A stretch of DNA of 27,344 nt from Stentor coeruleus (lineage: Eukaryota; Ciliophora; Heterotrichea; Heterotrichida; Stentoridae), in NCBI GenBank assembly GCA_001970955.1, contig MPUH01000978.1:1-27344 (forward strand), written 5' to 3'. This document shows positions 10,780 through 19,154 of this stretch, piece by piece (the first letter of the stretch is position 1; the number at the start of each line of letters is the position of its first letter). Position numbers and translations under genes: made by a program. The notes beneath the pieces are model-generated. The model searched no databases, had not been told where the DNA came from, and saw nothing but the letters and a program-made list of their open reading frames with translations.

Positions 10780-11085
10780 GTTATCATCCAAAACATCTTC
10801 AACTTCTTCCATTTTTCTATACTAATAAACTCATAATAACTATAAACTTTAATATTAAAACAAAAATTTTCAGTGTTTCGTATAATAATATCCTATAATC
10901 TTCTATAGAAAATAAATAATCAATATAAAAATGAAGTGATTGTAATATAGTAGGATTAGAAATATTTTATTTGCGAGGCTTATTTAAATACCCATAAAAT
11001 ATAGCTTTAGAAGATTTAAACATTTAGTTTATCTTATTAATTTGTTCCATTTTAAATAGCCAGATCTTTTGCTATCATATCTTTT
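10780..11085 (-). pseudogene. Decayed copy of the 8669-9730 gene (right relic)
   Basis: On the minus strand, 10952 downwards reads NPTILQSLHFYIDYLFSIED then YRILLYETLKIF, against NPVILESFSLYIDFLFSVED and CRVLCETINLF in the intact protein. A frameshift follows, then FCFNIKVYSYYEFISIEKWK against FCCKDGIYGLHSGDCIEKWK, and KLKMF against RLKIY. Upstream on the coding strand (10985-11085) nucleotide similarity continues weakly and the frame is broken. No start codon or full-length frame remains. The strand and order are the same as in the intact gene, which fits tandem duplication followed by decay. Confidence 0.85.
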
Positions 11086-11483
11086 TTCAAGTATTTTTTA
11101 ATGAAGTAACATATTTTATTAACCTTTTATATAAATCTTTCCATTATAATTATTTTTAAAGACAGTTTAAACAGTAAGTTTATATTTTTGTATTTGAAAT
11201 TTATAGTTTTTACAAAAATGCAAGGTTTGTTATTTCAAATGGAAATTTTTATTTATTTTTAAGATATTTTTTTTCTCTTAAGTTTTTTATGTATTAATTT
11301 CTTACATATATACACTAGTTTGGGTTATAAAATTTAATTTGTACTAAATAATGCTATTAAAATCACTATGAGCTTTTAACCTTAAAAGTGAGTAATTTAG
11401 TATGATTTAACTATGCATTTTAAAAATATTATATAATTTTGAAAACTAAACCATAATAAATCAAAAATTACTGTGGGAAATCA

Positions 11484-11548
11484 TCAAAACTAAAACTTCA
11501 TAATAATTTTAGGTATTCTTCAAAACTAAAACTTCATAATAATTTTAG
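11484..11548. repeat. 29-bp direct repeat, 36-bp period
   Basis: 11484-11512 and 11520-11548 are identical. They sit immediately before the G-free tract upstream of IFT38. Confidence 0.85.
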
Positions 11549-11908
11549 TTATTTTCATACTATAAAAAAAAATATTCTTATCCTAATCCATAAATTCATC
11601 ATATCAAAACCCAATTCCCTTAATTCTAACATACCTTCATCACAAAAAAATTTTCTACTTCATAATCTAAAATCTCAAACACCTCATCAAAATCATTCAA
11701 ATCCTAAAAAAAACACATCCCAAAACCAAAAAAAAAATCTCCCTCCTTCCATTTAAAAAATACCCCTAAAGGCAAAATCATCTTCAAATCTTTCAATCCT
11801 CCTAACAAAACCTAACACCCATTCCAAAAAAATCCCTAAAATCCTCCTTCCAACAAAAAAATCCTCATCCTCCCTCTCTTTTCCAAATCTTTTTTCCAAA
11901 CAATAAAT
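11549..11908 (+). other. G-free tract upstream of IFT38
   Basis: The plus strand has no G for 222 nt (11549-11770), then GG at 11771-11772, then none until the G of the IFT38 start codon at 11909. A hand count of 11581-11880 gives 93 C and 2 G. It is the most extreme example of the upstream C-rich composition in this window and may include the promoter and 5' leader. The minus-strand open frame here (11753-11944) is a composition shadow. Confidence 0.8.
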
Positions 11909-13101
11909 GGCATTTCGTGAGCTTCGAAACTTCTGTGAAACCATGCGTGCTTTAGGTTATAACCGTATCATTTCAATGGAAAACTTTCGCACACCCAACT
12001 TTGAACTAATAGTCGACATAATAGAATGGCTAATGCTAAGGTATTTTTTTACTTAGAATCGACCCAGACTGTGATGTGAACGGCGATATAGAAGAAGAGC
12101 GCCAAAGAGTTGCTTTTATAATAAACGTGACGAAATTTTTCTTATCCAAAACCCGAATCAAACTAAACATGAAAAAACTATACCAAGCCGATGGTTATGC
12201 AGTAAGAGAACTCTTAAAAATAGCTTCTATGTTATATAAAGCTCAAACTTCATCATCATCAGAAATAAATGAAGCACGTAAATTTTATATAGGCCTAGAT
12301 CTTAGTTTAAACACAAAACTTCAAAATCTCAAGTCAGCCCGAGAGCTGGCAAGTGAAATAACCGATTCTGGCGCCAAGCTTTTTGATTTATTATCAAGGG
12401 AAAAAGATTTAAAAGAAGCACGTGATAAAGCTTTAGCCTTTTTAGACAACATTTCAAGAAACTTAGACTCAAATGCTGAACAAGAATATATAAGAAATTG
12501 TATTAGAGATATTATCAATAGTCAAACTGGGTCTTTAAGCCAAATGGAAAAAATGCTTGAAGAACTGGAAAAAGATGAAAAAAATCTCGAAACCAAAATC
12601 AAAAAACGCAGCGTCGAACTTGAAAGGGCTGAAAAAAGAATCAAATCTTTGCAATCTGTAAGACCAGCTTATATGGATGAATATGAAAGATTAGAACAAG
12701 AAGTCGAAAAACTTTATGAGGTTTTTGTTGTCAAGTTTAGGAATCTTACGTATTTAGAACATGATTTAGAGTCTTATAGGGTTACTGATGAGAAAAAAAA
12801 AGCTGAAGTTGATAAGGATTTAGATGATGCGAGGAATAAAATAAAGAAAAGTGAAGAGGATCAATTAAAAGCTGGGGATATTTTTGAAGAAGGTGAGAGG
12901 ATTGAAGGAAATGAGATAAGGTTTGAAGCTGCTAGACCTACTGAGGCAAGAAATCATAATAGGAGGAATTATGCACAAGAAGAAAGTGAAGATGAAAATT
13001 TTATTGATGATGATGAAGAAGAAGGAAGTGGGGAGTCACAAGAAGAAGAAGAAGAGGAAGAATTGGAAGTTGATAGTGATTCTGGGGATAACAACTTTTA
13101 G
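11907..13101 (+). CDS. IFT38: Clusterin-associated protein 1 / IFT38 (intraflagellar transport B)
   Basis: Exon 1 is 11907-12040, a 16-nt intron is at 12041-12056, and exon 2 is 12057-13101, giving 392 residues (family about 400). The N-terminus reads [20 protein letters not shown], then [14 protein letters not shown] and, after the splice, [20 protein letters not shown]. These match the calponin-homology-like N-terminal domain of CLUAP1/IFT38/DYF-3. Residues about 145-290 are heptad-rich coiled coil and the last 60 are an acidic Glu/Asp tail, as in the family. IFT38 is a peripheral subunit of the IFT-B complex, which carries cargo along axonemal microtubules, so it should act in the many cilia of this cell. 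Without the splice, the conserved first 45 residues would be lost. The coding strand shifts from C-rich at the 5' end to G-rich at the 3' end. Confidence 0.97.
12041..12056 (+). other. 16-nt intron in IFT38
   Basis: GTATTTTTTTACTTAG interrupts the codon for Arg45 (AG|A). Removal joins ...IIEWLMLR to [10 protein letters not shown] in the family frame. If retained, the frame reaches a TAG at the end of the intron. Confidence 0.93.
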
Positions 13102-13391
13102 GTAATAAGATAAATGCTGGGTTTTATAGGAAAAAGTTGTTTTGGAAGTAAAATGATTTTTTTGAAGGAGTTTTTTTGTGGGTGTATAATTTTTTTTTAT
13201 GGTTTTGTGTGGTGATTTTATAAATTAAATCTTAAACTGCTTATATTCCTACCCAAAATTCTATCATATGCTTTAAAAACAAAATTCTTTATAAAATCCT
13301 ATATATAACTTCAAATAAAAACAGACTTTAAATATATAACTACCCTTTATCATAAAACTATCATGGTAATATCTTTAATAATAAATATTAA

Positions 13392-14594
13392 ATGGTTGAA
13401 CAAAGGTAAAATATATAAAGAATAACAATCAAAGCTATAACATTGTTTCGTGAATCAAATGGTTTATTTGATTACGATGCATCTAATTATCATAGATGCA
13501 AAATTAAGCTAAATGAAGATTCTATAATTGTTCGTCAGGGTGAAAATGTCCACTCAGTACATCATTCAAGTTTAAACAATCTTCAAAACAATCCAACAAT
13601 CTTAGCTTTATTTTATAAGAAAAACAGAAATTTTATGTTATCATCGTCAATCAATAAAACAGAAGGAAAAAATTGGGAAAAGCCTTGGATAGTAATAAAT
13701 AGTCTTAAAACTACTGAATATCTGCTATCAGAAGGCGATGTTTTTAGACTAGGGAAAATTAAATTTACTATCAAAGAAATCTCAGGGTATAAACAAAGCG
13801 AAGTCCATCGATCGGTCTTACATTCTAAAACATTACAAAATGGAGGACTTGGCGGGTTAGTAAAATCTAAAACTGATCTTAGTGTTCCAATACACTTAGA
13901 AACTCAAATCATTTCTAATTCATGTAGAATATGCCTTTTAGATGATAATGATGACTTGAACCCACTGATTTCTCCTTGTTTTTGTACAGGGACTATGGGT
14001 GTTATACATATTGGGTGTTTACAACGATGGCTTGATAGCAAAATAACTCAAAATAGTCATCGTGATGTTAAAATTTATACATGGCGTTCTTTAAATTGCG
14101 AATTGTGTAAGTTTAAGTATCCAAATAAAATACTTGTCGATAATAAAACTATTGATTTGGTCATAATTGAGAAACCTCCAACAACAAACTATATGATTCT
14201 AGAAAGTTGTAATAATAAAAAAAAATGCATTCATGTCTTAAACCTTGATGATAAAAAAGTTATAAGATTAGGCCGTGGATATGATTCTGATATGCGAATC
14301 CCTGATATTTCTATATCTCGTAATCATGCTTGTATAAATATAAGATCCTCAGGTTTATATATTCAAGACCTCAATTCTAAATTTGGAACATTAATTCGTA
14401 TGAAAAAAGATATCTGTCTTGATTTAGACAATAAGTTTAAGATTCAAACTGGGAGGAGTTTATTGAAAATATCGACATCTAAGCCTTGGAGCTTTTTTGG
14501 ATGCCTTTTTGGTTGTGGCAAAATTAAAGATTCTGATGATGAAAACCAACGTTTTAGAAATGCAACCTCTGATTCATCATCAAATAATCTTTAA
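13392..14594 (+). CDS. FHA-like / RING-CH (RINGv) / FHA protein, likely E3 ubiquitin ligase
   Basis: The long frame has no ATG near its start, but a 15-nt intron at 13406-13420 joins ATG-GTT-GAA-CAA-AG at 13392-13405 to it, giving 395 residues beginning MVEQRITIKAITLFRESNG. Residues about 14-130 resemble a degenerate FHA domain (WIVINSL...LSEGDVFRLGKIKFTIKE). About 160-235 is a C4HC3 RING-CH finger: CRIC, then CFC, HIGC and CELC. About 265-350 is a good FHA domain: RLGRGYDSDMRI, ISISRNHACI, LNSKFGT. FHA domains bind phosphothreonine and RINGv fingers recruit E2 enzymes, so a phospho-dependent ubiquitin ligase is inferred. No membrane span was seen, unlike MARCH-type RINGv ligases. The tail is Ser/Asp/Asn-rich. 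The stop codon lies at the edge of an assembly overlap, but both copies give the same ending (NNL). Confidence 0.9.
13406..13420 (+). other. 15-nt intron near the start of the FHA-RINGv gene
   Basis: GTAAAATATATAAAG splits the Arg5 codon (AG|A). Retention gives an immediate TAA. It is the only way I see to supply an ATG to the conserved frame. Confidence 0.8.
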
Positions 14595-14824
14595 TTGCTA
14601 TTTTTAGTACTATTTTTAATTAAAGGAAGGTTTTATTAGTTTGATGATGTTTTGATGCTAATTTAAATATCACTTTCTGAAATAACTCTTTTGAGAATTT
14701 CATAGATCNAATAATCTTTAATTGCTATTTTTAGTACTATTTTTAATTAAAGGAAGGTTTTATTAGTTTGATGCTAATTTAAATGTCACTTTCTGAAATA
14801 ACTCTTTTGAGAATTTCATAGATC
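14583..14824. repeat. Contig-overlap duplication around the N at 14709, with allelic differences
   Basis: 14583-14708 (126 bp) and 14710-14824 (115 bp) are near-identical. They differ by an 11-bp deletion in the second copy and one A/G change (aaatatcac versus aaatgtcac). This looks like overlapping ends of two haplotype contigs that were not merged. The true region has one copy. Confidence 0.85.
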
Positions 14825-15073
14825 TTCATTATATATCTTTATTTGAGTTCTTTAGCAATATCTGGGGTTTTTATTTTGATGATAATTGATTACGAATGCT
14901 GTGGGAATTATTATTTATGATGAAATATTAGTTTTATTGTATGAAGTTTATATTTTAATCACATAAACTACCCTAAATAAAAAAATCTCATTCAATAATC
15001 TACAACAAAAATCCCTCAAAAAAGCCTTCCAAACTTTTTTTCTCATACCTTCTACATATTATTTAAGAATTTA

Positions 15074-15715
15074 CTAGCAACACATCCCTCCTGAGCGTTT
15101 TTCTGCATTAAGATTAGCTGCCAATCTATTAATCCCCGTCTCTTTCCCCATCCCAACTCCGCTTTGTGCTTTAACATTATAAATCTTCTGTAAAAGTTCC
15201 TCAAAAGCTTCCTTAACCTTAACAACCGTTATAGCCGATGTTTCCTCAAACATAAGCCCATGTTCTTTAGCGAATTTCTCCCCTTCTGCTCTTGTAATTT
15301 TCCTAACTTCAGCATTTCTATCACAAAGGTCAATTTTATTTCCTACCAACATTATAACAATATCTGGTTCAGCATGATCTCTAAGTTCTTCCATCCATCT
15401 TCTAACAGCTTGAAATGATTTTTCATTAGTCACATCATATACTAATAAAGCTCCAACTGCTCTACGATAATGAGCACTTGTTATTGCCCTATATCGTTCT
15501 TGTCCAGCTGTATCCCAGATTTGTGCTTTTACTGTACCTCCTGTTTCTAAAGGTACGGTACGAGTTGCGAATTCAACTCCAATTGTTGATGTAGGATTTT
15601 TAGGTAAAGTTCCTTTGATGTAACGGGAGAGAAGATGGGTCTTACCAACTGCAGCTTCGCCTACTAAGACAATTTTGTATAGGTAGTCATAGTCTTCATC
15701 TCGTGTTCGTTGCAT
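15074..15715 (-). CDS. rab11: Rab11-family small GTPase
   Basis: 213 residues, complete, ATG to TAG. The N-terminus RDEDYDYLYKIVLVGE and STIGVEFATR (about 43-52) are typical of Rab11. G1 is GEAAVGKT (19-26), with Thr where most Rabs have Ser; G3 is WDTAGQE with the catalytic Gln72; RYRAITSAHYR and GALLVYDV follow; G4 is NKID (126-129) and G5 ETSA (158-161). The C-terminal CC accepts geranylgeranyl groups, so the protein cycles on and off membranes. Rab11 directs recycling-endosome traffic, and in ciliates membrane supply to the oral apparatus, contractile vacuole or cilia; which role applies here cannot be told. All nucleotide-binding residues are intact, unlike the two ARF-like proteins. Upstream DNA is extremely C-rich on the coding strand. 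Confidence 0.96.
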   Translation of the reverse strand: MQRTRDEDYDYLYKIVLVGEAAVGKTHLLSRYIKGTLPKNPTSTIGVEFATRTVPLETGGTVKAQIWDTAGQERYRAITSAHYRRAVGALLVYDVTNEKSFQAVRRWMEELRDHAEPDIVIMLVGNKIDLCDRNAEVRKITRAEGEKFAKEHGLMFEETSAITVVKVKEAFEELLQKIYNVKAQSGVGMGKETGINRLAANLNAEKRSGGMCC

Positions 15716-16747
15716 TTTTATTAGTAGGCTGTGAAATTATTAAGAGTTTTGAAAGATTGGGAAAATAAGTTGGCTTTTTTTTTTAGGGGAGAGTTTTTTA
15801 GGATTTTTGAAGGCTTGTGGAAGATGGGTGTGATTTGGATTATGGGTAGGAATAGGCTTTGAAGGGAATTTTTAAAGTTTTTTTGATGAGGATGTTGGTT
15901 TGGGTGAAGTGGAAACTTGGATTTTTTGTAAGGTTTTTTTTATGATTTTAGTGATTTTGTATAGGATGTGTGAAGTTATAGATTAGTAGGCGAAGATTTT
16001 TATTGGAAATTATAGGGTGAGTGGAAATTGTTAAGATATACTGTTTTTTTAATATAAGATTTTTGAGAAGTTTATGCTAATTCTTAAATAATTGTATATA
16101 GCAAATTCATGGTTTACAACTAAATGAGCTATAAATTATTGTATATGAAAATAACAGAAAAAACTAATAAAAATTCCTAATACCTAAAAAAAGTCACTTA
16201 ATATCGCATATACATTTTTATTATTGTATATGAAAATAACAGAAAAAACTAATAAAAATTCCTAATACCTAAAAAAAGTCACTTAATATCGCATATACAT
16301 TTTTATGCTTAAAATTAATATTTGATTTTATTATCTATAACTATACTTCGAAACATATCAAAACTAACTCATCCCCCACTTTTCAGCAAATTTCTCTATA
16401 ACAACCTTTTATTACATATTTCATCTACCTTATTTTCTAATTAATTCTAACTTTTTCATCTAATCATGTAGCCTATTCTTACAACATGATATCTAAAATT
16501 ATCCATATCATCTTTCCTTCAATAAAATCCACTCTACACATAAACTCTAAAACAAACCCGCACATTCCTAAAATACAAAAATCTCTAACCTCCAACTCAA
16601 CCCATTATCTAATTTTAAATCACCCCTTCAACAAACCTAAACACAAAATTTTATATCACAAAATAACAAATCACATAAATACCCAAAGCACCCTTCTAGT
16701 TAAAACCCATAAGAAAATTAAGCTTTTTAAATATTTCGTCGTTATAA
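15716..16747. other. Divergent intergenic region between rab11 and the GAR-like gene
   Basis: The plus strand is G-rich next to rab11 (75 G and 4 C in 15781-16020 by hand count) and C-rich next to the right-hand gene (no G in 16561-16680). Each half is therefore C-rich on the strand of the gene it precedes. A bidirectional promoter region is inferred. The 85-bp tandem repeat (16135-16306) lies near the switch point. The open frame at 16486-16764 is a by-product of the G-free composition. Confidence 0.6.
16135..16306. repeat. Two 85-bp tandem copies
   Basis: A perfect match at an offset of 85 bp covers 16135-16221 against 16220-16306, with no N between the copies. It lies in the centre of the divergent promoter region. 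It may be a real tandem duplication or a joined contig overlap. Confidence 0.88.
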
Positions 16748-18394
16748 ATGAAAAATCGATTTGAAATTTCCATCGGAGAAGTTGAAGGCCTAGAATACGG
16801 TAACTACGAATACAAAATAACCCTAGACACAGTTGAGCAATTCTTATACGACACCAACATATTTGAGCTTCAAGGCGATGGGAACTTTTCATTTGCCCTA
16901 ATTCAAAACAATTTTATCCTAGGAGGATTCACTATTCCTATAACTTCCTTAAGAAAAACTCCTAAAGCTTGGTTCCCAATATCAAATCCTTATAAAGAAC
17001 TCATGTTTATGCCTAACATAATCGAAGGCCCAAGGATAAGTTTAGAAGTAAAACCATTAAGCTTAAACACAGTAATCGAAGTTACTGAATCTTCAAAAGA
17101 ATCTTCAATGTTTTCTTCACGTATACTTGAAGATAACACTTTTATAGGAACTTTAAAACAAGAAATTGCTTATAAAAATGACATAATCACAGGACTTGAA
17201 GAAGTTATAGAAAAAACTCAAGGGGAAAATTTACGATTACAAAATATAGTCGATGACCTTGCTGAGAATTTCTACAAGTTCCAAAATGAAAATAAAGAAA
17301 GAACTGATGAGTTGATTGAAGAAAATGCTGGGATTAAAGCGCAAATTGCTGGATATGAACAGATGAAAATTAAACTGACTGANAATAAAGAAAGAACTGA
17401 TGAGTTGATTGAAGAAAATGCTGGGATTAAAGCGCAAATTGCTGGATATGAACAGATGAAAATTAAACTGACTGAAGAAGTCGCTAGTTTGAAAAGGACG
17501 ATTGAGATTCTTCAGTATAAGTTGAGTCTTAAGGAAATCATTAGTGAAAAAATTGAAGTTTATGATATTGAAGGACTTATGAGTAGGTTAAAAGAATCTG
17601 AAGGGAAAAGGAAGGAATTACAGCAGGTGATTAATTCTTCGAATAATATTTGGCATGATATTAAAGTGAATAACCATACGCAAATGTATTTGGAAAAAGA
17701 AAATAAAAATCTGATTGGTAGGGTTAAAACTTTGACTGAACAGATAGGGGAAAATGGTCAATTGACAGTTGTGACGGAAGACCCTTATTTTATGAAACAA
17801 ATGCATAACCTTTCGATTAAACTTACACATACTAAAGAGAAAAATATGGATCTGAAAGGCCAGATGGAAGCTTTGAAAAGTGAGAATGAACAGTATAAAG
17901 ATATTATTGAGAGGTATAGGAATGACTTGTCTAAACAGGCTGAAGAAAATTCTGACCTGTCAGGACAGTTAAAGTCCGCGTTAGGAAAAATCCCAAAACG
18001 TGAAGAAAAAGTGGACCCAATCGACAAAGCTCTAAAACAGTTTTTCAAAAACTCCCAATCTAAAAACCCTTTCGTAAAAATTGCAGAAGGGATTTATAAC
18101 TACGGCAACAAAAGACTAGCTTTCAATCTAAAAAATGGTATTCCAGTTGTCCGTGTTGGTGGTGGGTACATGTTTGTCGATGAGTTCTTAAAAATGTACA
18201 ATACTCACTATAAGAAAAAAGAAGAAACACCGATAAGGTCACAAAGCTTAGAGTCAAAAAGCCCAAATGCCCTTCGGCTTAAAGGAAAACCTGATACCGA
18301 ATCAGAAATCAAAACAAATGAAATAGACTCACCTGGAGGGGGAAATGAAATAAAAATCCTTAAAAGGGTTCCAAGACAAGTGTTTATACCTTAA
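16748..18394 (+). CDS. C2-like / coiled-coil / GAR(GAS2)-like protein, probable microtubule-associated
   Basis: 548 codons as written, but 31 (17291-17383) are a contig-overlap duplicate, so the real protein is about 517 residues. Residues 1-105 are beta-rich and read like a C2-type fold (FEISIGEVEGLEYGNYEYKI, then FALIQNNFILGGFTIPITSL). About 145-415 is long coiled coil. Near the end (about 441-485 as written) FVKIAEGIYNYGNKRLAFN and IPVVRVGGGYMFVDEFLKMY resemble the GAR domain of GAS2 and spectraplakins (VRVGGGW...LDEFL), which binds microtubules. The tail is Ser/Pro/Lys-rich. Inference: a cytoskeletal linker of the cortex or basal bodies. The GAR call rests on the short VRVGGGY core; the first domain is a fold-level guess. 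The 3' end (from about 17970) is C-rich on the coding strand while the coiled-coil part is G-rich. Confidence 0.88.
   Translation: MKNRFEISIGEVEGLEYGNYEYKITLDTVEQFLYDTNIFELQGDGNFSFALIQNNFILGGFTIPITSLRKTPKAWFPISNPYKELMFMPNIIEGPRISLEVKPLSLNTVIEVTESSKESSMFSSRILEDNTFIGTLKQEIAYKNDIITGLEEVIEKTQGENLRLQNIVDDLAENFYKFQNENKERTDELIEENAGIKAQIAGYEQMKIKLTXNKERTDELIEENAGIKAQIAGYEQMKIKLTEEVASLKRTIEILQYKLSLKEIISEKIEVYDIEGLMSRLKESEGKRKELQQVINSSNNIWHDIKVNNHTQMYLEKENKNLIGRVKTLTEQIGENGQLTVVTEDPYFMKQMHNLSIKLTHTKEKNMDLKGQMEALKSENEQYKDIIERYRNDLSKQAEENSDLSGQLKSALGKIPKREEKVDPIDKALKQFFKNSQSKNPFVKIAEGIYNYGNKRLAFNLKNGIPVVRVGGGYMFVDEFLKMYNTHYKKKEETPIRSQSLESKSPNALRLKGKPDTESEIKTNEIDSPGGGNEIKILKRVPRQVFIP
17291..17475. repeat. 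In-frame contig-overlap duplication around the N at 17383
   Basis: 17291-17382 and 17384-17475 are identical 92-bp copies separated by one N. Together with the N, the extra copy adds exactly 31 codons, so it does not break the frame but falsely lengthens the coiled coil. Confidence 0.88.
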
Positions 18395-19154
18395 TACTGC
18401 TTATATTAAAATATAGTTATAAAATCACTTATATTATTTAAAATACATAATTACAAGATTATTATGTGAGTATAAAATAGCATAGATTAAGGATTGTTAT
18501 AAAAGACTATATTTCAAAGATAGTTTTATAAGAAATATTAACCAAATCAATATACTTGATTTAAAATATCAGCTAACTTTGTCAGTCCAGCATTTTTTTA
18601 ACCTCACTGATCAGATAATCAGTAATAACTATATGGTTGATTTGAAAATTAAAATATACTTAGATTTAGTTTAGATACTTGATAATATAAAAATCTTCAT
18701 CTTCACATCTTTTTACACAAATTTCATTGAGTTTTCAAAAATCATCTTATGAAAATATTTCCTGTCTACCAAAAACCCTAATAAAACTTACTATCAAAGT
18801 TTTTAACACCTAAAAGTTCTCACAATCATAAACCTGATTTTCCTCTTTGTCACTGACTAGTTTTTTTCATATGAAATATTATATTCTCATCTTAATCTTA
18901 TTGTTAATACAAATATTATAATTATATTATCAAAAAATCTTACAGCTTTCAAGTTTCCCTTTAGAGTTTTTGATTAGAAATTTCTACATACGATTTTTCT
19001 AATTTTTTGCATAAAACAAAGTTGTTAAATGAAATTTATATTGAAGATTTTAAAACCTGCTATCTTTTACTGATAAAATTCCCAATCTATGAAAATCATT
19101 CTTTTATATATCGAAATCATATAGATTAACCTTTTATATTATTCTAGAATAATA
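18395..19154. other. Intergenic, AT-rich
   Basis: Separates two plus-strand genes. No gene, repeat or RNA structure recognised. Confidence 0.5.

Noticed and set aside
10400..11430. Apparent similarity between 10400-10470 and 11380-11430 (shared AGTATGATTT-like text)
   Set aside because: Short and AT-rich; by eye it is not above chance, though it may be part of the relic duplication.
11753..11944. 63-codon minus-strand open frame
   Set aside because: Reverse complement of the G-free tract and of IFT38 exon 1; IFT38 is certain.
16486..16764. 92-codon plus-strand open frame before the GAR-like gene
   Set aside because: Falls in a G-free tract where stop codons containing G cannot occur; composition artefact overlapping the real start in another frame.
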